Notes: a model not told the origin generated them from the sequence alone. A DNA stretch of 64,000 nt from Mycolicibacterium holsaticum DSM 44478 = JCM 12374 (GCF_019645835.1 NZ_CP080998.1:5270001-5334000), one strand, 5' to 3'. Positions 9,401 through 17,087 are shown, counted from the first letter of the stretch. Translations and numbers: made by a program.

Positions 9401-11476
9401 CTCACGGTGCCGCGGGCCGATGATTACGTGCTGGCGCCCACCGAACGCGGCGCGATCGACAACCTGCGGCTGAGCGAGGCCGATGTGCCGCCACCCGCGC
9501 CTGGCTGCGTGCAGGTCCGGGTGGAGGCCGCGGGCCTCAACTTCCGGGATGTGCTCAACGTGCTCGGCCTCTATCCGGGCGACCCCGGCCCGATCGGCGG
9601 CGACTTCGCAGGCGTCGTCACCCAGTTGGGTGACGGTGTCACCGGACTCGAGGTGGGTCAGCGGGTGTTCGGCTGCATGCAGGGCGCGTTCTGCAGCCGG
9701 TTCAATGTGCCCGAACAGTTGCTCGCACCGATACCCGACGGCGTGGGCGCGGTCGAGGCCGCCACGGTTCCCGCCGCGGCGTTGACGGCCCGCCTGGCGT
9801 TCGATTGGGCGCAGCTGCGACCCGGTGACCGGGTGCTCATCCACGCCGCCAGCGGCGGCGTCGGCATGGCGGCCATCCAGATGGCCCGGGCGCACGGCGC
9901 CACGGTCTTCGCGACCGCAAGCACCTTCAAACGCGCGACGCTGCGCCAGATGGGGGTGGAATATGTATACGACTCGCGCAGTACCGATTTCGCCGATCAG
10001 ATCCTGGCCGACACCGACGGCGCGGGCGTGGACGTGGTGCTCAACAGCCTGACGAACGACGGGTTCATCGAAGCGACCGTGCGCGCCACCGCCAAGAACG
10101 GCCGCTTCGCCGAGATCGCCAAGCGTGACATCTGGACACCCGAGCAGATGGCCGCGGCCCGCCCCGACATCGCCTACGAGATCGTCGCGCTGGACACCGT
10201 GACGTTCGAGGACCCGGTGCGTATTCGGGGCCTGCTGGGCCAGGTGTCGGAAGGGCTGGGCAAGGGCGAGTGGGCGCCGCTGCCCGCCGAGGTGTACCCG
10301 CTCACGGAGGCCAGGGCCGCGTTTCGCCGCATGCAGCAGGCGCGGCATATCGGCAAGATCGTGCTACAGATACCCACCCCGTTGCAGCCCCGTCCGGACC
10401 GCAGCTATCTGATCACCGGTGGACTCGGCGCGATCGGGCTGCACACCGCCTCCCACCTCGCCCAACGAGGCGCGGGCGACATCGTGTTGACCAGCAGGCG
10501 CGGACCCGACACGCAGGCGCAGCAGGCGATCGCCGAGCTCACCGAGCGCTACAAGTGCCGCATCCACGTCCGGACCGCCGATGTCGGCGACGAGTCCGAG
10601 GTGACCGGACTGCTCGAGCGCATCCGCGCGGAGTTGCCGCCGCTGGCCGGCGTGGCCCACCTCGCGGGCGTGCTCGATGATGCGCTGCTGTCGGCGCAGA
10701 ACATGCAGCGGTTCCAGACGACGTTGGCGCCCAAGGCATTCGGCGCCTGGCATCTGGACCGCTTGACCCGGGATGACGACCTCGACTTCTTCATCGTGTC
10801 CTCGTCGGTGTCCAGCGTGCTCGGATCGCCCGGTCAGTCCAACTACGCGACGGCCAACGCGCTGCTCGACGGTCTGGTCGCCCACCGCAAGGCGCAGGGC
10901 CTGCCCGCCACCGCGATCAACTTCGGCCCGTGGGCCAAGGGCGGCATGGCGTCGTCGGACGCCGCAGGCGCCAATGTCCGGGCGCAGGGCCTGGTTCCGT
11001 TGGAGCCGTCGTCCGCGCTGAGCGCGATGGCCGAGGTCGTCGCGAACGGCACCGCGCAGGCCGCGATCATCAACGCCAACTGGCAACGCGCGGCGAAGAT
11101 GTTGGGCGCCACGCGCCCGCCGATTCTTGACCTGGTGCTGCCCAGAGCGGGCGACGACGCCGCCGGGGACAGCCAGTTGCTTCACCAGCTGATCGAGATA
11201 CCCGCGCCTCAACGGGCCGGCTTCGTGACCGAGTTCCTTCAACGCGAGGTGCAGAACTTCCTGCGCCTGGCCCAGCCGCCTGCGCCGACCAGTCGGTTCC
11301 TCGACCTCGGTACGGATTCGTTGATGGCCATCGAACTGCGCAACCGGTTGCACAGTCAGTTCGGCGACGCGTTCACGATCGATGTGACCGCGGTGTTCGA
11401 CTATCCGACGATCGGGTCGCTCGCCGAGTACCTGGTCGCCCAGATGCCCGATATGAAGCCGCCGACCGGCGGGTGA
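479..11476 (+). CDS. pks: Two-module type I polyketide synthase of the trehalose polyphleate type
   Basis: The 3665-aa protein reads KS-AT-KR-ACP-KS-AT-DH-ER-KR-ACP with no loading domain and no thioesterase. KS1 spans about 12-437 (Cys184, His319, His359). AT1 spans about 550-850 (Ser644; HAFH at 742-745, the malonyl type). KR1 has its Rossmann motif near 1195 and Tyr1343. ACP1 carries Ser1512. KS2 spans about 1576-2001 (Cys1748, His1883, His1923). AT2 has Ser2201 and HAFH at 2299-2302. The DH has His2499 in HVIYGTVVVP and Asp2674 in HPVLLD. The ER spans about 2981-3298 and KR2 has Tyr3456. ACP2 carries Ser3614. Module 1 has no dehydratase. KR1 lacks LDD and has Trp1335 eight residues before the Tyr, an A-type signature; KR2 has LDD at 3399-3401, the B-type. 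Malonyl-only modules fit unbranched phleic acids, which repeat a four-carbon unit with one double bond. Its divergence from papA3 supports a TPP role, like M. smegmatis MSMEG_0408. Its stop is 1 nt from the convergent downstream gene. Confidence 0.9.
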   Translation: MVSAGRVNEPDTRIAIVGYAARFPGAEDVDDFWNLLHDGRDAISEVPQDRWKVDDFFDPEPGTPGKIVTRRGGFLDDPTGFDAPFFGISTREARQVDPQHRLLLETAWRAVEHSAIAPSALAETTTGVFVGLSTHDYLGMVSDGLNYHEIEPYTSIGSSNAAAAGRISYRLGLQGPAVAVDTACSSSLVAIHQACQALRLNECDLALAGGANSLLSPATMVTFSLARMLAPDGRCKTFDAAADGYVRGEGCGVIVLKRLDDAIRDGDRIRAVIRGSAVNQDGASGGLTVPNGVAQKRVITDALNRAGVDPSAVGYLEAHGTGTSLGDPIEAKAAGEVFGAGRDADRPLLIGSAKTNIGHLEAAAGIAGVIKVILALEHTTLPKHLNFENPSPHIPWDRLPIEVVKETIPWERDGGPRIAGVSSFGFAGTNAHVILEEAPAARQPADPGPVDEPDEADEAQPFSILPLSARTPGALIALADLYRGWLTKNSDATLADVCFTAGVGRAHLEHRAALVVNTRDSAIELLGALADDRPATGLVRGDSQDPPKTAWLFTGQGSQYPGMARELFDTEPVFAETMRRCAEAVADVLDKPLLDVVFDVDSPDCEETLRQTSYAQPALFAVEMGLARLWQSWGFEPDVVLGHSVGQYAAACVAGICTLEDGALLMAERGRLFASLSAGGRMVAVFTAAERVENVADEFPTLSVAAYNGTNTVLSGPATDLEKAVAALEADGVRCDWLDTSHAFHSALLDPILDEFESYANRFNFGAPQLVLIDNRTGSALGWGTTLDGAYWRRHARQPVEFAKSVRTLAEMNCKLLVEIGPRPVLTAAAMGAWPDPATAPRAVASLRQNTADHRQIVEALADAYTLGHLPEFSTLRRGRPRKVDLPTYPFEHQQYWFTDNRPEDHPDDASRPPTARTEALGLLEDGRIEELAALLDGSGSDQQTLDVLTKFAAQHNRQLTTRSIADDRYEICWEEVTSGAAGAPTGEGPTWILVGEITPAVAPLVDALTARGHRHRIVGLPGSDADEAQLSDTLRDAASADLRIVHVAALDADPGRPAAFSMRSLLRMQHRILAGTRRLFRAVNAAGQRVPIWLVTRNAQRVTDADTVAPDQGCLWGFGRAASLELPQVWGGLADLAQGTADEWSRLIDRIAAPRDAGIIEDQVALRHHAVYAPRLVRRVSPPGLTPLQLRADATYLVTGGLGSLGMEIAGYLAGHGARQLVLTGRRPPTEAVRQRLDALSEQHGCELRVITADVADAHDVARLLARVADELPPLAGIVHAAGEIGTTPLSDLDDAEIDRVFAGKVWGAWHLSEAAPDLKLDFFVSTSSIASVWGGFGQTAYGAANAFLDALGWRLREQGIAGISVNFGPWSAGMADVESRARLDQRGVKTMSPADALTGLADAVATSTAGPAQAVVARIDWSRFLPLYQQAGRRAFLTALEREVPTAPTTPADVLASGKTELVERLTNAPVQQRKKLVTTYLRDAVAEVTRVDAAEIREDTGFFDLGMDSLMAVELRRRLEQAVGKEIPVTLVMDHPRVSDAADYLLGDVLGLAVQTPAKADPVSAAVEPTRTDEPIAIIAVSCRFPGAADPEAFWELLSGGVDAIREVPEDRFDIDEFYDPDPEAAGKTYTRFGGFLDAIDEFDPEFFGISPREAVWIEPQQRLMLETVWEGLERAGYAPAALRGSRTGIFTGVAANEYAHLLSTQSIDKIEPHFITGNALNAVSGRVSFALGLEGPAVAVDTACSSSLVAVHQARQALQSGDCDLAVAGGVNVLLSPVSTVAASRARMLSPGGRCKTFDASADGYVRSEGCGVLVLKRMSDAVRDGDRIAAVIVGSSVNQDGASSGLTVPNGGAQQRLIEATLSRAGLSGGEVDYLEAHGTGTPLGDPIEVQAAAAAYGVARDADRPLLMGSVKTNIGHLESASGAAGLIKVVLSLQHGLLPQSLHFDDPSPHIPWDTLPVQVVDESVPWQTNGRPRRAGVSSFGFTGTNAHVLIEEAPSTPVGEPEQHDPRDTSVHVLPLSARSPESLVALARRYETWLGTHQDVDLADVCFTAGTGRSHFEHRAALVVDSVDTARQGLADIVENRTRPGVVRGEHTHPPTTAWFFTGQGSQYPGMARELFDAEPVFAETVTRCAEAVKDMLPQPLLEVLFAADRETGARLQHTSYAQPALFALEMGLARLWQSWGVEPDVVLGHSVGQYAAACVAGVFSVEDGARLMAERGRMFGSLAEGGRMVAVFTDAKHVEDVAGEFARVSVAAYNGPNTVLSGPGHDLEQIVSRFADEGIRCTWLATSHAFHSELLDPVLDEFESYAAQFEFATPTLPLVCNRTGAVLTAQTPLDASYWRRHSRQPVQFAESVRTVAALGCSILMEIGPQPVLTGAAVQVWPEHLAAPRAIASLRKGVGDRRQIADALASAYAGGHHPDFAALQRRPGRRLELPTYPFQRRRFWPQTSNIAFDGAPVSGILGSAKELASGDTVYTSRLSVKSLPWVSDHVIYGTVVVPGATYVTMALAAAGPPARVSNIFFYEPIILPEKSSREVQLTLHPLDNAGENAAEWRFQVHSRPYGARGAEWSLNADGTVVRDDAGFPDDPASPQANSINEIVERCTRSRPQELFELVADAELEWGPTWSGSLKSLWVGEAEAIGDILVGEELAQHLGTEPMHPVLLDLCTGLTFPAFPTRQAMDQGVDDLLLPLRYGQLTVQEKMPRRFYCHTKWHPSDVDAETQLFDLDFFDREGRRLGGIREFTVKRAPREVLLRGLSGDSTRMLYTLGWHEVPTPASGEGAAAINGTWLVAGLNDLAALLPGCIPLDRDAETRPLGQVLTQAHERGEAFSGVVWRCAAPPAEESSAEATARIENEIANLLSAVHAVQRGEVKLPGGLWIITERAVATDSGEPVDPVQAAMWGFGRTAINEEPALRCRLVDCDGSPDAVQVLADLVAAPVDEPELAVRQGKLLASRLLPWARGGHLTVPRADDYVLAPTERGAIDNLRLSEADVPPPAPGCVQVRVEAAGLNFRDVLNVLGLYPGDPGPIGGDFAGVVTQLGDGVTGLEVGQRVFGCMQGAFCSRFNVPEQLLAPIPDGVGAVEAATVPAAALTARLAFDWAQLRPGDRVLIHAASGGVGMAAIQMARAHGATVFATASTFKRATLRQMGVEYVYDSRSTDFADQILADTDGAGVDVVLNSLTNDGFIEATVRATAKNGRFAEIAKRDIWTPEQMAAARPDIAYEIVALDTVTFEDPVRIRGLLGQVSEGLGKGEWAPLPAEVYPLTEARAAFRRMQQARHIGKIVLQIPTPLQPRPDRSYLITGGLGAIGLHTASHLAQRGAGDIVLTSRRGPDTQAQQAIAELTERYKCRIHVRTADVGDESEVTGLLERIRAELPPLAGVAHLAGVLDDALLSAQNMQRFQTTLAPKAFGAWHLDRLTRDDDLDFFIVSSSVSSVLGSPGQSNYATANALLDGLVAHRKAQGLPATAINFGPWAKGGMASSDAAGANVRAQGLVPLEPSSALSAMAEVVANGTAQAAIINANWQRAAKMLGATRPPILDLVLPRAGDDAAGDSQLLHQLIEIPAPQRAGFVTEFLQREVQNFLRLAQPPAPTSRFLDLGTDSLMAIELRNRLHSQFGDAFTIDVTAVFDYPTIGSLAEYLVAQMPDMKPPTGG

Positions 11477-11477
11477 C

Positions 11478-12566
11478 TCACTCGGCCCAGCGCTGGGCTT
11501 CCACCTCGGGCGGCAGGGCAGACTGCATCGGCACGTCGAGGCCGTCGTAGATACCGGGCTTCTGCCCGGCCAGCCAGCCCAGCGCACCGAGCAGACGGTT
11601 GGCCGCGGTGGTGTTGCCGCCGTCGGCGCGGGTGCCGCCCGGCACGTCGGCGCGGCTGACGATCGTCAGCTGCGGGTCACCGTCGATGATCACGCGGTGA
11701 TCGCCCGCCCCTTCGTCGGGTTGGGGCCAGTCCGGTGCGCACGAGGGATGGATGCGGGTGATGTGGTCGATGACGATGCGTTCGCGCCCGCGCGACTTTC
11801 CGATCACCTTCAGCCAGAACGCACCCTGGGTGCCCTGATCGAATCGGCCCATCACGGTGTCGACGGTCTGCTCGAGTGGCCGGCGTTCGACGTCCGCGGC
11901 GATCTCGTCGATCTCCATACCCAGGCCACGGCCGATCAGCCGAAGGTTTCCGCCCCACACCATCGTCGGGATCGAGGGCAGCAGCATCATCGGCACCTGG
12001 TCCATCGGGCCGCCGAAACCACAGAGCACCTTCACCGCGTGCGGCTGGTCGTACGTCGAGTAGTCGAAGATCTCCTGGCAGCGGATCGTGCGGATCCGGG
12101 TGCACAGCCCAGCGGCGAGCACGGCCAGGGCGTCGTTGCCCCAGCCCGGGTCGACACCGCTGACCAACAGGGTGGAGCCACCTTCTACAGCGGCGTCGGT
12201 CAACCGCTCGACCCACTCCGGCGGGGCCGAACGCGGATCGTAAAGCGAGTACAGCGACGGCGTCACCACATGCTTACCCGCGCGCAGGCAGCGCTCGATG
12301 TCGGCGACGGCCTCGTCGGGCCGGATGTCACCGGACGCCATGTAGGCCACCGCGTCGGCGGCGCCCAGCGCTGCGTCTATATCGGTGGTGGCGGTGACGC
12401 CCGTCGGGCTATCCAGGTTCGCGAAGGTGGCGGCGTCGCGACCGGCCTTGTCCGGCGACGACGTGATGACGCCGGATAGTTGCAACCCCGGAAACGCCAC
12501 CGTCGACCGGATCGCCGCCGACCCCATGTTGCCCGTTCCCCACACCGCGACACGCTGCACCCGCAC
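11478..12566 (-). CDS. DapB-like NAD(P)-binding oxidoreductase (diaminopentanoate dehydrogenase-like)
   Basis: The 362-aa protein has an N-terminal Rossmann motif, VAVWGTGNMGSAAIR. A C-terminal part rich in conserved glycines (VSGVDPGWGNDALA) matches the dihydrodipicolinate reductase-like family that includes 2,4-diaminopentanoate dehydrogenase. The substrate cannot be told from sequence. The start is GTG at 12566; the protein begins MRVQRVAVWGTG, which places the dinucleotide motif right at the N-terminus as usual for the family. It is convergent with pks, with stops 1 nt apart. It is divergent from fadE5, so it could share the fadE5 control region, although no separate promoter for it was recognised. 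It may belong to amino-acid or ketone metabolism rather than to TPP synthesis. Confidence 0.72.
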   Translation of the reverse strand: MRVQRVAVWGTGNMGSAAIRSTVAFPGLQLSGVITSSPDKAGRDAATFANLDSPTGVTATTDIDAALGAADAVAYMASGDIRPDEAVADIERCLRAGKHVVTPSLYSLYDPRSAPPEWVERLTDAAVEGGSTLLVSGVDPGWGNDALAVLAAGLCTRIRTIRCQEIFDYSTYDQPHAVKVLCGFGGPMDQVPMMLLPSIPTMVWGGNLRLIGRGLGMEIDEIAADVERRPLEQTVDTVMGRFDQGTQGAFWLKVIGKSRGRERIVIDHITRIHPSCAPDWPQPDEGAGDHRVIIDGDPQLTIVSRADVPGGTRADGGNTTAANRLLGALGWLAGQKPGIYDGLDVPMQSALPPEVEAQRWAE

Positions 12567-12695
12567 ACCCTAACGGGCCGTCCGTGACGATCGTCACATA
12601 ACCGGGAAAGCCCAGGTGAAACACGTGCCAACTGGGCGTTTGGGGTACGCCGCCAAGCCCGTAATGGCTAGCCCATTGAAATAGCTCACAGCTGC

Positions 12696-12724
12696 TTGGT
12701 GTTGAAGTTACCGAGCGGTATAGT
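12696..12724 (+). promoter_or_regulatory. Candidate sigma-A-type promoter of fadE5
   Basis: TTGGTG at 12696-12701 and TATAGT at 12719-12724 are separated by 17 nt, the ideal spacing. They lie about 75-100 nt before the fadE5 start. A transcript start near 12731 is inferred. The TetR-like palindrome at 12734-12747 would then sit directly on the initial transcribed region. Confidence 0.5.
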
Positions 12725-12733
12725 TTCGGCCAG

Positions 12734-12747
12734 TTACTGGTGGGTAA
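12734..12747. promoter_or_regulatory. Putative TetR operator upstream of fadE5
   Basis: TTACTGGTGGGTAA is an imperfect palindrome matching TTACTC-N2-GAGTAA at 10 of 12 fixed positions. Near-perfect copies stand at the fadA2/fabG4 promoter (19694-19707) and over the start codon of the TetR gene (27600-27613). Its place just after the -10 box suits repression by blocking polymerase. The regulator is inferred, not shown. Confidence 0.5.
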
Positions 12748-12798
12748 CTTACGGAGTGAGTACCCAACCGTATGTGGCCATCTCGACGAGGAGGAACC

Positions 12799-14646
12799 GT
12801 GAGCCACTATAAGAGCAACGTCCGCGACCAGGTTTTCAACCTGTTCGAGGTATATGGCGTAGACAAGGCGTTCGGTGAGGGCGACTACGCCGACCTGGAT
12901 CTCGAGACCGCCCGCGACATGCTGGCTGAGGTGGCGCGGTTGGCCGAGGGGCCGATCGCGGAGTCGTTCGCCGACGGTGACCGCAATCCGCCGGTGTTCG
13001 ATCCGGAGACCCATACGGTGACGCTGCCGGAGTCGTTCAAGAAGTCGATGCGTGCGCTGTTCGACGCCGGCTGGGACAAGGCCGGGGTCGGCGAGGAGCT
13101 CGGCGGTATGCCGATGCCCCGCGCCCTGCAGTGGGCACTGATCGAGCACATTCTCGGCGCGAACCCCGCCGCGTACATGTACGCGATGGGCCCGGGCATG
13201 GCGCAGATCTTCTACAACCTGGGCACCGAAGAGCAGAAGAAGTGGGCTCAGCTGGCCGCCGAGCACAACTGGGGCGCCACCATGGTGCTCACCGAGCCCG
13301 ATGCCGGCTCCGACGTCGGCGCCGGCCGCACCAAGGCCGTCCAGCAGCCCGACGGCACCTGGCACATCGACGGTGTCAAGCGGTTCATCACCTCCGCTGA
13401 CTCCGACGATCTGTTCGAGAACATCATGCACCTGGTGCTGGCCCGCCCCGAGGGCGCAGGTCCGGGCACCAAGGGGCTGTCGCTGTTCTTCGTCCCGAAG
13501 TTCCACTTCGATCCGGAGACCGGTGAGCTCGGCGAGCGCAACGGCGTGTTCGTGACCAACGTCGAGCACAAGATGGGCCTGAAGGTTTCGGCCACCTGTG
13601 AGTTGACGTTCGGCCAGCACGGCGTGCCCGCCACCGGCTGGCTGGTCGGCGAGGTGCACGACGGCATCGCGCAGATGTTCGAGGTCATCGAGCAGGCGCG
13701 AATGATGGTCGGCACCAAGGCCATCGCGACGCTGTCGACCGGTTACCTCAACGCGCTCGAGTACGCCAAGGAGCGGGTGCAGGGCGCCGACATGACGCAG
13801 ATGACGGACAAGACCGCGCCGCGCGTGACGATCACGCACCACCCGGACGTGCGCCGGTCGCTGATGACCCAGAAGGCCTACGCCGAGGGTCTGCGCGCGC
13901 TGTACCTCTACACCGCCACCTACCAGGACTCGGCGGTGGCCAAGGCGCTGCACGACGTCGAGCCGGACCTGGCAGTTCGGGTCAACGACCTGATGCTGCC
14001 GATCGTCAAGGGTGTCGGCTCGGAGCAGGCCTACGCCAAGCTGACCGAATCGCTGCAGACCTTCGGTGGTTCGGGCTTCCTGCAGGACTACCCGATCGAG
14101 CAGTACATCCGCGACGCCAAGATCGACTCGCTGTACGAGGGCACCACCGCGATCCAGGCGCAGGACTTCTTCTTCCGCAAGATCGTCCGCGACAAGGGTG
14201 TGGCGCTGGCGCACGTGGCCGGTCAGATCGAGCAGTTCGTCAAGAACGAGTCCGGTAACGGCCGGTTGAAGGCCGAGCGCAAGCTGCTGGCGACCGCGCT
14301 GGAGGATGTCCAGGCCATGGCCGCCTCGTTGACCGGTTATCTGATGGCGGCGCAGGACAATCCGGCCGAGCTCTACAAGGTCGGCTTGGGCTCGGTGCGC
14401 TTCCTGATGAGCGTCGGTGACCTGGTCATCGGCTGGCTGCTGCAGCAGCACGCGGCGGTGGCGATCGACAAGCTCGACGCCGGCGTCAGTGCAGGTTTGA
14501 CAGCCGACGACCAGGCCTTCTACGAGGGCAAGGTCGCGGTCGCGTCGTTCTTCGCGAAGAACTTCCTGCCGATGCTGACCAGCACCCGTCAGGTCGTCGA
14601 AAACCTCGACAACGATGTGATGGAACTCGACGAGGCGTCCTTCTAA
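12799..14646 (+). CDS. fadE5: Acyl-CoA dehydrogenase FadE5
   Basis: The 615-aa protein begins [20 protein letters not shown] and matches mycobacterial FadE5, a broad-chain-length FAD-dependent acyl-CoA dehydrogenase that introduces the alpha-beta double bond in the first step of beta-oxidation. The catalytic glutamate is Glu447 in [13 protein letters not shown], and the FAD/substrate loop [10 protein letters not shown] lies near residue 170. It is longer than ordinary acyl-CoA dehydrogenases because of the extra C-terminal helical domain of this subfamily. GTG at 12799 is chosen because GAGGAGG at 12788-12794 precedes it; an upstream in-frame GTG lacks this signal. A strong terminator follows at 14661. 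It carries the same palindrome class as fadA2/fabG4, which suggests joint control. Confidence 0.92.
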   Translation: MSHYKSNVRDQVFNLFEVYGVDKAFGEGDYADLDLETARDMLAEVARLAEGPIAESFADGDRNPPVFDPETHTVTLPESFKKSMRALFDAGWDKAGVGEELGGMPMPRALQWALIEHILGANPAAYMYAMGPGMAQIFYNLGTEEQKKWAQLAAEHNWGATMVLTEPDAGSDVGAGRTKAVQQPDGTWHIDGVKRFITSADSDDLFENIMHLVLARPEGAGPGTKGLSLFFVPKFHFDPETGELGERNGVFVTNVEHKMGLKVSATCELTFGQHGVPATGWLVGEVHDGIAQMFEVIEQARMMVGTKAIATLSTGYLNALEYAKERVQGADMTQMTDKTAPRVTITHHPDVRRSLMTQKAYAEGLRALYLYTATYQDSAVAKALHDVEPDLAVRVNDLMLPIVKGVGSEQAYAKLTESLQTFGGSGFLQDYPIEQYIRDAKIDSLYEGTTAIQAQDFFFRKIVRDKGVALAHVAGQIEQFVKNESGNGRLKAERKLLATALEDVQAMAASLTGYLMAAQDNPAELYKVGLGSVRFLMSVGDLVIGWLLQQHAAVAIDKLDAGVSAGLTADDQAFYEGKVAVASFFAKNFLPMLTSTRQVVENLDNDVMELDEASF

Positions 14647-14660
14647 GACCGCCTCGCGAC

Positions 14661-14693
14661 AAAACGCCCCCGGTCTCTTCCCGGGGGCGTTTT
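14661..14693. terminator. Rho-independent terminator after fadE5
   Basis: A perfect 13-bp stem (AAAACGCCCCCGG at 14661-14673 with its complement at 14681-14693) and a 7-nt loop end in TTTT. The A-run on one side and T-run on the other make it able to work in both directions. It begins 14 nt after the fadE5 stop. Confidence 0.88.
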
Positions 14694-14798
14694 GCATCGC
14701 GCCGGGTGCCGGGCGGCCCGTCGGCTGATCGTCAGAACCTATGATGAGGCCGCCGGCCCGCTCGGTCGGCCCAAGGGTGCGACGACGAGGACGAGCCA

Positions 14799-15971
14799 GT
14801 GCAGACAGGGGGCGACGCCCGGGCCCGGACAGCCATGGCGCGGGTTCGTCGCGGTCTCAGCCGGGCCGCACGCACCCCGGCCGCCGGGGCCGAGGTGGTC
14901 GCCCGGCTGGTGTTGACCAGCGCGGTCGCCACCGCGCCGAGCCTGATCGTGGCGCTGCACCACGCGCCGGACATTCAACCGACGGCAGCCGTCGCGCCGC
15001 GGCCGACCTTTCCGGACGGCCCCCTGGCCGCGACGCCTGCCGTGATGGACCCGACGACCGTGTCGCACGTCGTCGGTCCACCGCCGCCGGCCGCGGTCAG
15101 CGCAGCCGGCGTCTTGAACATCCCCGCCATCGCCCTGACGGCGTATCGCAACGCCGACGGCCTGATGGCGCGCATCGAACCGGGCTGCGGGGTCAGCTGG
15201 AACATGCTGGCCGGGATCGGGCAGATCGAATCCCGGCACGCCTTCGGCGGCAGGACCGACGACCGGGGCACGGCCGTGGAGCCCATCTTCGGCCCGACGC
15301 TCGACGGCTCACTGCCCGGCAACGAAATCATCGTCGCCGGCCGCACCAGCGGGCGCACGGTCTACGCCAGGGCGATGGGGCCGATGCAGTTTCTGCCCAG
15401 CACCTGGACGCACTACGCGGCCGACGGTGACAGCGACGGGCATGCCGACGCGCAGAACCTCTTCGACGCCACCCTGGCTGCTGCCCGCTACCTGTGCAGC
15501 GGAGGGCTCAACCTTCACGATCGCGCCCAGCTGATCACCGCGGTGTTGCGCTACAACAACTCAATGGCCTACACGCAGAACGTGCTGGGGTGGGCCGACG
15601 CGTATGCCACCGGCGTTCCCCCGGTATACCTGCCGCCGATCACCGGGCCGATACGCCCGCTCGGCAGCACCCGCTCGGTGGCCCGGGCGACCAACCCCGA
15701 TCCGGGCCAAAGCCGTTCCGGCGACACACAATCGGAGCCCGATGCGATCCGCACCGAAACGTGGGCGGAACGGAACGCCGGCAGAACCGGTGCCGGCGCA
15801 CCGACCGGCGGGACGGGTTCGTCCCCGACGGGCACACGCTCGGCGAGCGAGCCTGGCGGCGTGCACACCGGCAGCAGCGGCCGCGCAACGGGCATCACCA
15901 GAAGCGACACGTCGACACCGCGGGTGAAGTTCGGAAACGGCCGCAGCGGCGGCGTGCGCGACACCGAATAG
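14799..15971 (+). CDS. Secreted lytic murein transglycosylase (SLT/MltB-like)
   Basis: The 390-aa protein has an N-terminal basic then hydrophobic stretch (residues about 25-52, a signal anchor). A Pro/Ala-rich linker follows, then a transglycosylase domain at about 115-275. QIESRHAFGG holds the likely catalytic glutamate, and GPMQFLPSTW plus AAARYLCSGG and LRYNNSMAYTQNVL are hallmarks of the MltB/SLT_2 family. Such enzymes cleave peptidoglycan glycan strands to 1,6-anhydro products in the periplasm. The C-terminal 110 residues are low-complexity (Thr/Gly/Ser/Arg-rich), probably a flexible wall-spanning tail. The start is GTG at 14799 behind GAGGACGAG. It stands alone between the fadE5 terminator and a convergent oxidoreductase gene. 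Confidence 0.82.
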   Translation: MQTGGDARARTAMARVRRGLSRAARTPAAGAEVVARLVLTSAVATAPSLIVALHHAPDIQPTAAVAPRPTFPDGPLAATPAVMDPTTVSHVVGPPPPAAVSAAGVLNIPAIALTAYRNADGLMARIEPGCGVSWNMLAGIGQIESRHAFGGRTDDRGTAVEPIFGPTLDGSLPGNEIIVAGRTSGRTVYARAMGPMQFLPSTWTHYAADGDSDGHADAQNLFDATLAAARYLCSGGLNLHDRAQLITAVLRYNNSMAYTQNVLGWADAYATGVPPVYLPPITGPIRPLGSTRSVARATNPDPGQSRSGDTQSEPDAIRTETWAERNAGRTGAGAPTGGTGSSPTGTRSASEPGGVHTGSSGRATGITRSDTSTPRVKFGNGRSGGVRDTE

Positions 15972-16154
15972 CGCGCACTGGCACCGGGCTGCCGAGACAA
16001 AAGGGCGGGTTCGGGAGGACACTCAGGTGCGTCACGTTAGTATCGCGCGACCGGCTTTCAACCCTTACCGGTTCTTCGGATCAGTCACTCCCGAACCCGT
16101 CGTGCGGTCGATCGTACGCCGGTGTCCGGCGGCGCGCCAGAGGTCTTTTTCGCC

Positions 16155-17087
16155 CTACCGATCCGTTGATCGCAGCAGTGCGCGGGTGCGCGCACGCGCC
16201 TCGGGGTCCGCGTCGAAAACGCTGGCGACGAACTCGTCGACGCCGGCTGCGCTCAGCTCGGCGAGGCGGTCGGACACGGTTTTCTCGTCGCCGATGATCG
16301 CCGCGTCCTCGGGTCCGGCGTAACCCTCCCGGTCGAGCATCGCGCGGTAGGACGGCAGCTGCCCGTAGATCGCGAACTCCTCGGCGGCGCGGGCCCTGGC
16401 GCGCGCCACGTCGTCGGTGACGGTGACCGGCAGCGAGGCCACCACCCGCACCGATGACTCGTCGCGCCCGGCTTCGGCGGCCGCGGTGCGCAGGGTCGGC
16501 ACAACGTGGCCGGCCAACGTCTTGGGTCCGGTCATCCACGTCATCGTGCCCGCGCTGCGCCGCCCTGCCAGCCGCAGCATCTGCGGCCCGAGCGCGGCGA
16601 GGTACACCGGCGGCGTCGGCGCCCCCGGCACCTGCAGCGAACCGCGCGTCGTCCAGAACTCCCCGGAGGCGTCCGCGGGCTCACCGGCCAGCAGCGGCAG
16701 CAGCGCGTCGAGATACTCGCGCATCTGGCGCACCGGCCGGTCATACGAAATGCCCCACACCCCTTCGGTCACCATCCGGTGGCTCAACCCGATCCCGAGG
16801 AGAAAGCGGCCCTCGGCAATGGTGTTGAGCGTCAGCGCCCGCTGCGCCAACTGGGTGGGGTGCTGGATCTGGATCGGGATGACGCCCGACGCGATCTCGA
16901 GGGTGTCGATCTCGCGGAACGCGACCGCCAAGACGGTCAGGAGGTCGGGGTCGTAGGGCAGCTGAGCCATCCACACCCTGCGAAATCCCTCGTCGCGCAA
17001 CGACGCCAGCCGCTGCACGGTGGCGTCGACCGGGTTGCGCGCGTCGGCGTCGGGGAGAAGTCCGGTGAGAGCGACGCTGGTCTGCAT
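16155..17087 (-). CDS. Luciferase-like (LLM class, probably F420-dependent) oxidoreductase
   Basis: The 310-aa protein follows the TIM-barrel pattern of bacterial luciferase-like enzymes: ALTGLLPDADARNP at the start, IQIQHPTQLAQRALTLNTIA, GRFLLGIGLSHRMV (a flavin/F420 phosphate-binding strand) and VYLAALGPQMLRLAG. In mycobacteria most such proteins use F420. The substrate is unknown. The start is ATG at 17087 (MQTSVALTGL); an upstream ATG at 17114 would add nine residues with no family match. It is divergent from the TDT transporter gene, with 36 bp between starts, so the two probably share a control region. Confidence 0.78.
   Translation of the reverse strand: MQTSVALTGLLPDADARNPVDATVQRLASLRDEGFRRVWMAQLPYDPDLLTVLAVAFREIDTLEIASGVIPIQIQHPTQLAQRALTLNTIAEGRFLLGIGLSHRMVTEGVWGISYDRPVRQMREYLDALLPLLAGEPADASGEFWTTRGSLQVPGAPTPPVYLAALGPQMLRLAGRRSAGTMTWMTGPKTLAGHVVPTLRTAAAEAGRDESSVRVVASLPVTVTDDVARARARAAEEFAIYGQLPSYRAMLDREGYAGPEDAAIIGDEKTVSDRLAELSAAGVDEFVASVFDADPEARARTRALLRSTDR

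Noticed and set aside
12409..14697. A 760-codon antisense frame opposite fadE5
   Set aside because: FadE5 on the other strand has a complete catalytic set, ribosome site and terminator; the antisense product is compositionally odd and lacks motifs.
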